Part shown: positions 49,696 through 61,407 of the stretch, piece after piece
Numbering within the stretch: the stretch's first letter is position 1
Layout of the letters: each line of letters starts with the position of its first letter
DNA from: Pithys albifrons albifrons
Lineage: Eukaryota; Chordata; Aves; Passeriformes; Thamnophilidae
DNA length: 64,000 nucleotides
Direction: 5' to 3'
Assembly (NCBI RefSeq): GCF_047495875.1
Contig: NC_092467.1
Coordinates: 13,295,566-13,359,565 of the forward strand
Translations under genes and position numbers: made by a program
Notes under the pieces: generated by a model
What the model was told of the DNA's origin: nothing
Databases searched by the model: none
The model's input: the letters and a program-made list of their open reading frames with translations, nothing else

Positions 49696-52600
49696 CTTAA
49701 GTGTGGCTGCATTGAAACTGAAAGGGAGGAATTTTGCTGAGATATTTTCTTCCTTCTTTTGTGTATTTCTTCTCACTATTGTGAGAAGAGGATGCACCCT
49801 ACTTAAAACACTTTATCCTCATTGCCTTGAAGAGGGAAAAAACATATTTTTATCTCTCAGTTGTCCTTTATTCTTGGTGGCTTTTCAAGGCAGCAGCCTG
49901 GAACTGATACAATGCTTAGGGGTTTTACTGCTGCCAGAGTTCTGAATGGCAATAATAAAACAGATCCATCTTACGAGTTTCATTCTGCTCTTATATTGAA
50001 ATGTAGAAGCAATATCAGAAGTACTTGTTATTAATCTGCAGTATTATAGTTCCTTTTCCAAACCTGTGTCGCAAAGAGCATCCTGGGTTTAAAATCCTTG
50101 AAGCTGGGGAATCTTCTACTGGTGCAGGTCAGCAGAGTCCACCCCTGTGCCACAACAACCCCTAACTCAAAAGCAGAATGGACAGTAGAAAGAAAAAGTG
50201 CAGCTTTTTTCTTTGTGTGCTTTATTTTGCATGTTTATGGTTAGTTAGGATTTTTTTGTTCTTTTTTTTTGGTGATTTTTTTTTTCCAGGGAAGGGTGAG
50301 GAGAGACTTACTGTCCCACTACAAATCAATTTTGCTTTCAAAGCATGTTTCAAAACCTAAGTATTTAGTGCCTGTTAGCTAATTATGCTTTCAGAGCATG
50401 AAAACTTTGAAAACCATATATTTATTTTGATAAGTGTTCTCATCAGCAGTTGATTTGTCTTATAATTAATTGCTTCTGCAACTCTCCCGTTATATTTTTG
50501 CTGTGAATTTAGAGAAATAAGAACTGCTCTATCCAAATAAAACTGTCTGTACAGACAGATAACTTACCAGAATACAGTTGGAATCTCATTTGGCCTTAAT
50601 ATCTAATACTCTCTTTGTTCAAAAGTATTTGTGTCCTGACTTACATGAAACTTGTGTTATTTTTCTTATTTGTTTCTAGTCGTTTAAGGGGAAAGTGGAA
50701 CCCTACTAAATGGATTTTAATTGCTTTGTCCACAATTATAAACTGACAAGGGATAAATCAGTGTTGTATGTCTTTTTTTTTCTAAGTCAAGTGATGTTTA
50801 TGCATTCATTGAAAAGCTGGCCTTCAAATCTCACTAGCAAAATGCAGCCTCTGATGTAACAATGAAATGCAGTCAGCATATGATACATGTTGTATTTTCT
50901 GTAATGAATTATTTATAAGGGCAGATGGATTTTTAATTATTTTTGGTACTCGGTTGTGTGAAACTTGTCTGTGAGACTCCATGTGATGGCTAAACAAAGA
51001 ATTGAGAAACTTCTAAAAACTTTGAAGGATAACATTTAAGGGCTAAGAGCATTTGTAGCCTCAGGCTATGCCATGGAACAGCCACTGCATTAGTCTGCCT
51101 CAAAATTCACAGCAGAGTTTTAAAGAATTGCTATGGGAGTATTCAGAGGAGTGGGGGAAAGGCTTAGAAGTGTTTGACTTCTGGTATTTCTGCATACATA
51201 CAGGATAAAAGGCATTAGATCATTACCATATCTAAACTGGTTTCATTTTTGTGTTACAGAATCTCTTTGTATTTTTATAAAAGAAATGAGGATGAAAAGA
51301 TTGAGACTGGGATGGTGGGTGGAAAGAACCCTTCTATTTTCATATTAGACCATTCTAAGAGTAGGACTTAAAACTGGTTAGGAATGATTTTTAGTTTCAG
51401 GAATATGTCCTCATGTTGTAATAAAAAATCTTGAATAGGTTGCTCACAAATTTAAGACACATACATGATAAAGTCACACCCACTTAAATCACAATATTAA
51501 ATTTTATTATCCAGATTTTCTTTCTGTCTCATTAATCCATGCCACTGAATTGCATGTTCTCCATATTTGTATCAGTTCAGTTTTACACTGAATCCTGGCA
51601 GCATCATCTCTGTCACCCATGAGTCTTACTCTCAGTGATTGTTTCTTAATAGCCCTCACACTGCAGTTATTTATTGCCAGCAGTTGAAATTAAGGGTAGT
51701 GCCTCTGCCCACAAGAAACAAAATTTCCAAATTAGAGGCCCAGCACTTTTCATTTCTCAGAAAGCCAATAGAAGTTATTTTAGCAATTTACGTCTTGGTA
51801 AATGATTTGATTTTTTTTTTTATTAATTCAGGCTTTGTAGTAAAATGCTGCTTAAAATCAGTTAGGATTTTAATGTGTATCTGGAACAGGAGTATGAATG
51901 AGAGAAGCTGCTGTGCAAAGCTGCCTAGCTGGTTTTTCTGCTTCCCACTGCTCTGCCCTACAGCGTCACTGCTATTTCTGTCCAGTGCCGGTTTTGAAAC
52001 AGGACATCTCTGTACTTGTGCACTAGAAGAGGCTGGGGAAAAGTAGTCCTGCCAGGGGCTGTCAAAGTGTAACGAAGCCCAGTCTTAACATGAAAGTGCT
52101 GTTGTGCTGGTGTGGTTGGCTGGGATTGAAATGGGTAGTCCTTTAGCAGAGTAACAGTCTATTGCCCTCGCCTACAGGCCCAAAGCACTCTACTAAAATC
52201 ACAAGGTCCTTGGGCTGAGGCTTCTCAGATTTTGTCTGAACTCATCTTGACTTTCTTGAAGCTTTGTTTGTTCTTGTACTTGCTATGACAACAATTTTTT
52301 TTTCTGACCAGGTGGTTGTTAATTTGTTTTACCTATGCATGTCTCTGCATGGCACAAAATTAGTTTTCATATAGGTAAGAGTAACAAATAGTGATTCTGT
52401 GTAGAATGAGATGTTTATAACTCTAGAGGCCTTAGCAAGGGAAATGTAAGCACACAGAGCTGAGCTGATTCCTGAGCTTGGGGTCTGGTGTAGCATATGG
52501 CACATTTTCTTGAGCAGAGCCCTCCTGTTGGAAATCTTGGAAATTTTCATGATTACTTTCTTTCACTGTGACTTGGAGTTCTATGATAGTGAGGGAAGAT

Positions 52601-52716
52601 GGGCCTGCTTGTAATGTTTTTACAAATTCTGGTGAAAACTGTTTTATTGTAGAGAGGTCTGCAAGGTCTGCATTTATCAGAGAATCAAGGGAGGTCAACT
52701 TATTAATTACTTAAGT
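49696..52716. other. Unique non-coding DNA
   Basis: No gene or known repeat is recognised. The longest ATG-started frame of the window (51639-52046, +, 135 codons) lies here. Its peptide resembles nothing known and it has no splice or promoter support. A minus-strand frame at 52432-52698 gives a hydrophilic peptide (for example LSTIKQFSPEFVKTLQAG). It begins just after an AG with a poor pyrimidine tract, and the microsatellite lies immediately upstream. Confidence 0.5.
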
Positions 52717-52814
52717 TATATACATATATGTGTGTGACACACATATACATATATGCATGTACACATATACATATCTATATGTGTGTGTGTCTGTGACACA
52801 CACACATATATATG
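52717..52814. repeat. AT/TG microsatellite with two hairpins
   Basis: Alternating purine-pyrimidine sequence of TATA, TG and CA words. Two inverted repeats are visible: a 10-base arm pair at 52725-52734 and 52738-52747 with a 3-base loop, and a perfect 15-base arm pair at 52776-52790 and 52796-52810 with a 5-base loop. Such sequence is prone to length change, cruciform extrusion or Z-DNA. Confidence 0.92.
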
Positions 52815-54079
52815 GATAAATGTGACAGGAGATGGGAGTAGAGAAAATTCTTTTTGTTATCTGTTCTTCCCTAAAATAAACTGGTGATGTAACCATTAAC
52901 AACAAATTAATTTATACTCGCGGAATTAATTCTAAGTGTTAATGTCTGTGCATGATGTTGCTATTCTGTCTTCAATATCTTCCTTTTTGTGGGGTAAGAA
53001 CTGTAATGCATTGTTTTGCTGTATTTACTTGACACTTTGGAATATATTACAGATAATGGATTGTGGAAATAGAGTGCTCAGTATGTTAAAGACTGTGAAG
53101 TTTTAGGTCAGCAACTCATCAGGAAAAGTTTTGTGTTTGCTACAGCTATTTCTTGCCATAGATAGATGCTAAAATATGTCTACAAATAGTCTAAAAATAA
53201 TGAGGAACTGATAATGCTGAAAATATGCAACCAGTTCAAAAGGTTTGTGTCTGAACAGTGTGCTTTCCATATGTGTCATGGCAAGCTTTTTCCCTGAGGT
53301 CACTGTTTTGAACAGAATGATTGACCTCTCCTGCAGAAGATAGGTTTTAAATGTAAATCAGTTACATATGCTGCTTTCTGGTTTCTAGACGTAAAGAGAG
53401 GTTACTTATTTTTCTTTCACTCAGAAAGGCGTGTCAGAGGATTCTTTTCAGCCTTTTTAGGCATTATCAGGAAAATTGTGAAGACATCATTGATCTAACA
53501 GTTAAGATTTTTCTAATTTCTAGCCTACACAATAAGCTAATATCTGTTTGGTTTGGTTTTGTTTTTTCTTTTGTTAGCATTATCCTTTAGCATCAAAGTA
53601 GTTCTTTAGAGTTGTGTATGCCTTTGCTCTACATGTGCAAATTCTTTTGTTTAGATGTTTATATTTAACACCCCCTCCCCAAAACCAACCAATCAACTCA
53701 GAACTCCCTTTATATTCAGCTCCTTATGTTCCTGTTTAGTCTCTGAGTCTTGTTCTGTGCCAATTCTAATTTAGCTAACTCCTTCTTGAAGGAATTTTAT
53801 GAATGTGTTATGCATTGATCCAGAGAATGTCTCATACAATTACATTATTTTTCTTGTTTGGTGTGTCCTAAGGTCGTATTAGATTCTCTTGTGTCTGTAT
53901 CACAGTGTTATCATCAACTTTACATTCCTCCACATCCTTTCTTGAGATGCTTTCTGTGCATGAATTCCAAGTTAGCCAAGAAAATTACTTTTTTTTTATA
54001 CTATTGAATTTTTGTGCTTCTCCTACTGCAGTCCTCAAGATTTTCATTTCTCTGATAACTTCATCTTCCTCTTTATTAA
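52815..54079. other. Unique AT-rich non-coding DNA
   Basis: No gene recognised. The end of this stretch (from about 53880) may already belong to the old LINE that follows, but the match is too weak to include. Confidence 0.5.
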
Positions 54080-54440
54080 AAATAGTGTCACTCTCTCACT
54101 TGTGTTTGTGTCCATGCCATTGATAAGAGTACTAAATGAAATAGTTCATGAGAGTAATCCTTGAGGAATTGGAAATAACCCGTTTCTTACCAGATGTGTT
54201 CCCTTTCACTGCTGTCGTTTTACTTCTCCCTTCAACTCAATTCCTTTGCGTGCTTTAAATTTGGCTGCTAATCCTTTCTTTATGACTTTAATACAAGCTC
54301 TAATGTGACACCATCTGTAATGTGTTCCTGAAATCCCGTTAGATAAGATTCTCTTTGTACCTCACTTATGTTGTATTGAAAATCTATTGAAGAAAAGCTG
54401 TCAGGTTAGCCCAGTGTGATCCATAGCTGGTAAAATTGCA
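54080..54440 (-). mobile_element. Ancient CR1/L3-like LINE, ORF2 remnant
   Basis: The plus strand shows diverged words, in the right order, from the complement of a CR1-group reverse transcriptase region. They are CATTGATAAGAGTACTAAAT (compare ATTGATAAAAATACTAAA), ATCCTTGAGGAAT, CTAATGTGACACCATCTG (compare ATGTGGCACCTTGTC), CCTGAAATCC, TTGAAAATCTATTGAAGAAA and GTCAGGTTAGCCC. This is the part before the conserved D-F-R-K-A-F-D motif in the minus-strand reading. Many substitutions and indels, and no open frame, indicate age well beyond the other CR1 copies. The call rests on recalled word order, not on an alignment. Confidence 0.6.
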
Positions 54441-55550
54441 TTGAGCTCCATCGTGTTTTCCAGGTTGAACTAAATTTTTAATTAGAGCTGTTGCATGGTC
54501 TTTAAAACAATCTGTTGCACAGTCAATGTTTTGGGTTTTTTGTATTGGGAGGTGTTTTTTTTGGAGGGGGATGGTGGTGTTTATGTCCAAGTGTGCACTT
54601 TCAAAGGGGCAGTAGCAATAATGAAAATTAACTCTGAGAATAAAGGCATTGCAGACTGCAAGGCTCCTGAGTGTCAAAATTAATTTGTGGTGGAAATTAG
54701 ATTTTAAACTACTACTAACAATGCTAAGCCACTTAAGTATATCTAAATAAACCTGAAATTTACTCAAATAATACTAGACTAGATTTTTTTTTTAATGTGT
54801 GTAATACTAGTGATCCAAATGAAATTCAATAGATATAACTGTAAAGGCAGAATTTCATCTGTTTAAGTTTCATGTGAGCCATAGGATACTGTAGGGAGAG
54901 CACTTCTGGAGAATTTAAAGTTTTGCCAAAGGTCAAAGAGCTTTTTTGCATCCATAGAGCACTTCCACTTGATGTAGTGAAAGTTATAGTAATGTCAAGA
55001 TAACATAGAACTCACACTTATTTTAAAATCCTGGCAGCTGAAAGAGTGTTGAAAGTATTGTTGGAAGTTTTCTTCTTCCCACCACTCCCCTCCTTCAGTT
55101 TTCTTTATACATTGTGCCATTGCATTCATTGCTCAATGTAAATATTTCTAGCTTAAGTCGGAGCACACAAAGCCAAGGCTGTTTGATTGCGGGAGATTTT
55201 TATTCTATTTAAACATTAATTTAGTAATGCAAGGCAGATGTGTATGATAGTAAGTAATTTTCTGAATAGGAATAATTGATGGAAAGTGGATTTTGATCAT
55301 ATTCTTTGACTTTCTGGGAGAATGCTGCTGCATATGCAATAAACTGATGTCAATTGGAAGGGAAGTAACTGTGAGTATATCATTTGAGTCTCCTACCGTA
55401 ATTGGTCAAATAACTGTCACAGACCAGACACTTCCATAGGGAATGTGCACATACAATGAAAGAACAATGCAATCTGCTCTAGGCCAAAAAATCAACCTGC
55501 TTCACTGTGGCCCACTGTCCTTAGTGTTGTATTTGACATCCCTTTCATGG
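54441..55550. other. Unique AT-rich non-coding DNA
   Basis: No gene or repeat is recognised. The minus-strand frame 54384-54767 (127 codons, TTG start) overlaps the old LINE and has no recognisable content. Confidence 0.5.
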
Positions 55551-55600
55551 ACTTTTGAACAATTTTATGGAGTTTTGAACAATTTTATAGACTTTTGAAT
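55551..55600. repeat. Tandem duplication, 20-bp unit
   Basis: ACTTTTGAACAATTTTATGG is followed by AGTTTTGAACAATTTTATAG and then a partial third unit starting ACTTTTGAA. Confidence 0.88.
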
Positions 55601-56764
55601 ACTATGAGGTTTTTAATTCATTTAGTCTTCAGCTTAAACCAATTAATTTGTCCTTTTTTCCAGAATTAGAAGTAAGAAGTGACATGTTTAAAACTGTAGT
55701 TGTAGTGCCTGTGGTATAAGCATTTTTTACAACTTTCATATAGTTGACTTGCTTTTGGTTTGGTATTCTAAGAGGTAGATTAGCAAATAGTATTTCAATT
55801 TGAACTTGTTATTCTGTCATTGTTTTTATTGTGACTTGTTCTGCCACCTGATATACTGTGAATTGATCCCATTGAAAAGGTGGGATACCTGCAAAATTAA
55901 TTGGTATCACTCTAAGATTCTGTTAACTGAAGCACTTATTTCCTGACCTAAATCAACATGTTTGAATGTAATTAAAATGATGGCCTCTGCTGGTTTTTCT
56001 TGTTATCTTGAGCCAAATAAAAGTTTAATGGACTTTCTGGAACAGAAACAGGCACAGTGGTCAGACAAAAGCAAAACAAAAGATATAAACTGACAGCACA
56101 ATGTGATGTTATAAATAAAGGCTGGCTCTCATTTGAGGGCATGCATCTCTGGCATGATGACTGAATATGTTTGTCACATGAACAATAGGAGCAACATGTA
56201 TATGTTAATGTGAAAAGAGTTAAGTTTTCAATTCACTGTTTATATAAAAGAATTTTAAATCCTCAGTCCTCAAATTTCTTGAAATGGAAGGTTTGGGATT
56301 TTTTTTTAAATTAAACCTAAAAATTTAATTCAGGCACTTTAGAACCGTTTTCTAAGGTATAAGAAAAAATTGCAACTTTTTTAAAAAAGCATGGCAATGG
56401 TGTTTGCTTTTGTGTTTAATTACCTTACTCTCACTCTTCCTTTCTATATTTCTTTCTTTCACTACATGTTAAATTTTACAGTAAATGGAAAGTTGTCATA
56501 ATTTACAGTCTTACTTCTGTTGCTCTCTTCATTAATATGTCTCAGTTTGGTCCCAACAATTGATATTCCCAAGAATGGTTTGAAAAGGTGATAATGGTCC
56601 TTAGTGATATAAACACTGTGGTTATAAGAGTAGTTGTTACTAGAGTTGGTTGGTTCTTCTGTGCTTAGAGGTAGTTGGAGTATTATTTTTTAAGCAATGA
56701 TACTTTGAAATGTCTGCCAGGATGTCCTTTTGCTTTGTTTCCCAAATAACTGTAAAGTATTCCT
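55601..56764. other. Unique AT-rich non-coding DNA
   Basis: No gene or known repeat is recognised. Confidence 0.55.
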
Positions 56765-56794
56765 AAAAAAAAAAAAAAAAGAAAAGAAAAAAAA
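56765..56794. repeat. A-rich tract
   Basis: A 16-base A run followed by GAAAAGAAAAAAAA. No retrogene or LINE is recognised upstream of it, so it is taken as a simple low-complexity tract. Confidence 0.9.
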
Positions 56795-59700
56795 GGACAA
56801 ATTTCCCTAAAACTACTGTTTTAAACCCGGATCTGTGTGAAGTTACCTTTCTTTTTCAAAATTTTCGGTAGTTCAGTATGTGGTAGAGAGGGTTTATAGT
56901 CCTACAGAAATACTAAAAATGTGTCAGAAATGAGGAGTCAAAGTTAGAAAATTCTCTCCCTTGGGGAATTCAGGTTCTAGCTAAAGGTCAGTGGGTGTTA
57001 AGCCTACAGAAGAATTAAAGAGAAAAAGAGAAGTCTTAACTAAAAAGTCCTATGCTGCAATCACATTGTGGACTTGACTTCAAAGGAACTATTCTAAATG
57101 AAATTGCCAACAGTTACTCTCTTCTACAGAGAAATGCCACTACTTCTTGATATGCCTTCTATATGCAAAATATCTTATTTTCTGATGTAGGCTTGTATTT
57201 CTGTATCTGTAAGACTCAACAGTATGTAGACTTAGAGAAGTCAAGGGCCAGTCTCTGACTGCAAGGAAGCAGCTTGGACAAAAGCTCTCCCTGTTTTCCC
57301 CCTACACTTCTCTTAGCTGTGCTTCCCCAAAGTTAGATGGTTTGACATTCCAGTTTTAGCTCCTATCTGAATGACTGAAGCAGTATTAGTTTCTTGAGTT
57401 CTGTATGTAGCTATACTCAACATGACTACTGTTTTATAGCTACAAGTATGTAGGTTGAGTGCAGTCTGATGGGTTTTTAGGTTAAAAGTTTTGCAGGAAC
57501 ACATTTAAAAGGACATATTAAAACCCCAAACAATGGAATTTGGATGACAATAGTCTAAGAATCTCAGTGTTTTCAGCCAGTTTATGAAATGGTACCTTCA
57601 ACTTCTGGAGCCCAGTCAACTATAGAGCAAGTCTGCACTGGGGAAGTGCTACTCAAAGCAGGGTAATCTTACAGAGAAACCCACTTGGTAGAGTGACTCA
57701 GAGGTACATTTTGAGTAGCTTGGTCTAATCTTTATCCTTGCTGTTGTGCTAATAGTCTGAGTAATACTTTGCTTTGTGCTAGATAGGTTCCTATTTCCTG
57801 TTGACTTCAGAAGTCTGCAGGGCTCAAACATTGTGCCAGTGGTTTCCAAGGAGTTGCAGCTGGCACCTTAAACCTCCAGTGGCAGCATTTACCAAGTTTC
57901 TTGGCTGCCTGTTACATTAATTTTCAGCGTTTTTATGACAGGTAGTTTATTTAGTGTGGAGTGGCAGTATTAAGGTAGTGTAAGTCAGTTCACTAAGTTT
58001 AGCACCCTGAGTGAGGGCCAAGAGTGACCAGCATACAATCTATCTCCTCTAAAAGAACACATTTTCTGAGGATGTATTTTTTTGTTGTTTAATTTTGGGA
58101 AAGAGAAAACGGAAGATTCAAGGATCAGACACACCAGAGTTACTAGTACCATTGAAACACAGTGAGGAAAACCAGCTCAAAAAAGCTGTTTTCTTGTCTC
58201 TCCTCTGTTCTCAGTGTTATTCATCCCAGTATGTTTTCATTGCAGATAAAGTTATGTGAACTTATTTCTGGAAACAATACTTTGAGCATCTATGGTATTT
58301 ACTGATTTTTCTCCCCAGACCTGCCGAAATCAGGATTAACATATCAGGAGAGTGAACTGTGCCCCTGTTGCAAGAACATTGACAAGTTAGCCTGTGAGTA
58401 GTGGGTTGGGAAATTTTCTGAGCTAGGTACAACTCAATCACAGCTGATTTTCTTGAACGGACAGTCTTGTTGCATTGATGACTTGTGTCATTGACAGATG
58501 CTAAAGCAGTGTGAGAATTGCGTCATGACAATACTGTCTGAAACCACTACCAAAATCAAGCTCAACTGTTGATGGTTTTCAGGCACATGATTGAGAGGGT
58601 ACTAGTTTTCTTAATTCTTGTATGCAAGTGTTTGTGGCAGTAATTCTGAGAAGATTGATGTTAGGAACACAAAATTTGGCATGTGACTTTATCATGAGAA
58701 AAAACAAAATTATATTTTCCTGTGCATTTCCAGAGTTCCTATAAATGTTGGCTATGTCAGATGCTCTGACCTTTGGCTTTCTCACACGTGCACACTGGTG
58801 GTATGAGTGCACATGTATGCATGCATACTTCAGATGTGAATTCCAAGTACCCAAGGGAATGAATTAATCATAACTGTGAAGAATTTCTTGGCTATAAACC
58901 ATTTACTGTTACAAGGTGAAGACTGTGCTGTTTTGTGCTCACCTCTGCACATCACAGTGTGTGGCTGAGCAGCTCCTCAGGGAGGTCTGTGAACTTATCC
59001 CTCCCTGGGGCCCACAATTTGGTGATAATGTTTGCAGCAGGGCAACCTTCTGCCTTTGTTTCTTTCAGGCTTCAGGAAGATCATACTCACTGTCTTCTTA
59101 CTGAAACGTGGGTCTAAAGTTGCAAAGTACAGGGATGTGCATGGGGGCTAATCATTCTCTTAATGTGTCCACCTAATTGTTATGGCATGCAATGAGCATT
59201 TACTATTGGATTGGATTAACTAGTAATAAATTAAATTCCCCTCAACATCTACTGAGATTTGGAGCATGATTTTCTTATCTTTCAAACTTCATTTCCAAAA
59301 TAAGCAACTCATATCCATGTTTTGCTCATTCTTTTTAGAGAGTTAAGTTTAATGTATGAGAGATTAAATTGGGTAAAAGGGAATTTGTACTGAAATTTTG
59401 CACTAGTTACCATCTGTATGCAGCTATAATTACAACTTAGTAGTTTTTACATGTTGATTTAGAATGTGACTATGGCAGACTATGGTACCCTTTCCAATAA
59501 TTTATCTTCTTTGATGCCAAAAAGACTCCTAAAGACAGTTAGAAATTGTTTTTGTAGGTATCTTTAGTATCTTTATGTACAGTTGTACACATGCTAAGTA
59601 TGGTTTACTTGTTAGTGTCAAACAGGAGTTGTAAACTGATGCAGAGGTGTGTGAGTCTTTCATTGGAACAACAATATAGTGTTTTGTTTCCTGTGAGGAC

Positions 59701-61050
59701 AGATAGGGATTATGCAGTGCATAATCCAGCTACTGCCATAACAGACTTAATAGTGGATATATGGAATACTGAAACCTGAAAGAAATAATATCTGAAAAGG
59801 AAATTATGCTAAACTCTGTATTTTCCCATTTCTTTTGTCTCTAGATGACAATAATAAAAAATAAGACTTTATATCGAGGCTAGTTACATAAAGTCCAAAC
59901 AGACAAGTAAGCTTTAATGGGAAACTTTAGTGACATAGAAAGATGGTCAATTGGGACATTTTTAGTCTGTCTATAATGTAAGAAATCTTTACAGAATCTT
60001 CTATAAAAGCTAAAATAGGAGCATGAATAACCATCTCTGAATATTCTAGTGTAACAAACTCTTCAGTGTATCTACAGGATGTGGTTCACAATTCTCAATT
60101 ACATAAAAAGAAATGAATATATCAGTATACAACAGAAGATTTAATTAGTTCAGATTTCTGATTTAATTAGATTTTTTAAGGAGTGGTATTTCAGGGCAGT
60201 GATGAAATTTGAAATCTGAAACTGGTGAAGTGTCACATTTGGTATAGTTTGATTTTTCTTCTGTGTTTACTGAACAACAGCTTGATCTTTCCGTTTGACC
60301 CTCTCTTGTAGAATTCTTCTCTCCGTCTGCTTTGCGACCTGTGTCTGTCACTTAATTTCTCTGTAGACTTTACCTTGCGGATACTGAGAAGTATTTGCTG
60401 GGTATTTTCAACACATCACTCCACTCTTTTTTTACATTTGCTACGTCTCTTACACCTGATGGCTGCAGCTGTATATTGAACTCTCTTTTATGTTAAAGTT
60501 TTATTTGTATCTGAGGTTTTATATCAGTGTTGCTGTTCCAGAAGCTTCAGTGTGAGGAGGTTATTCTAAACAGTCCTTGCATGTTTTCATCATGTAATAG
60601 TAGTCATGAGTTTCAGTTGCATCAGAATGAGATGTAGGTCATTAAATACTTGATCCAAAACAGACAAGTCGGGGAAAAACTTGGCTTTGTAGGAATCTGT
60701 TAAAAAGTGCTAGGGACAAACGTTTTGGAATAAACCCTCAAACAATAACAAGAAAAATGTGCCTTTTACTCAAATTCATATTAGTGACAGATTTAAATTT
60801 TGACATTACAAAAAATATTATGCTTTTGGGTGCTCTTCGTCTGTACTGCAAAGCTGTCAAACAGTAAGAATGAAATTCAGATTATATTGATGACAGTAGT
60901 TTTGGTGGTGACATTACCAGGACTAGGGTTGCTCTTTGAAAATGTAATCCTGTTAGCTCTTCAGGTTATTCTTCTCTAAATTCCTTGTTGTCATTAGGAT
61001 TTTATCAGAGTGATTCCCTATGTAATAGCAATTAATTAGAAGTAAAGCCT
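56795..61050. other. Unique AT-rich non-coding DNA
   Basis: No gene or known repeat is recognised. CpG sites are denser than usual between 60292 and 60445 (five sites in about 150 bases). Open frames reach 91 codons (58579-58854, minus) without recognisable content. Confidence 0.55.
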
Positions 61051-61407
61051 GTGGGGAGACCTTATTGTAGCTTTTCAATTCTTAAGGGGGCCTTATTGTA
61101 AGAGTGATGGTGACAGACATTTTAACAGGACCTGTTGCAATAAGACAAAGGGTACTAGTTTTAAACTAAAAGAGGGTAGATTTAGACTAGGTATAAGAGA
61201 GAATTTTTTAATGAGGGTGAAGAAACACTGCCACAGATTATCCAGGGAGGTGGTTGATGCCTCATCCCTGAAAACATTCAAGGTCAGATTGGATGGGGTT
61301 CTGAGCAACCTGATTTAGCTCAGGATGTCCCAGCTCACTGAAATTTGGGGTGTGTGAACTAGATGGTCTGTAAAGTCCCTTCCAACCCATACTATTCTAT
61401 GTTTCTA
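61051..61407 (+). mobile_element. CR1 3' end fragment
   Basis: Plus-orientation CR1. It starts at GTGGGGAGACCTTATTGTAG, then CTTAAGGGGGCCTTAT, GTTTTAAACTAAAAGAGGGT and AGATTTAGACTAGGTATAAG. It ends with GTCCCTTCCAACCCATACTA and the terminal octamer ATTCTATG at about 61394-61401. Several deletions lie in the middle. It covers the end of the ORF2 region and the whole 3' UTR, and no coding frame is left. Confidence 0.95.

Noticed and set aside
51639..52046. Longest ATG-started open frame, 135 codons (+)
   Set aside because: Several frames of this length are expected by chance in 64 kb of this composition. The peptide resembles no family, and no promoter or splice signal supports it.
52711..52905. 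Minus-strand frame rich in Thr, Tyr, Val and His
   Set aside because: It is a translation of the TA/TG microsatellite.
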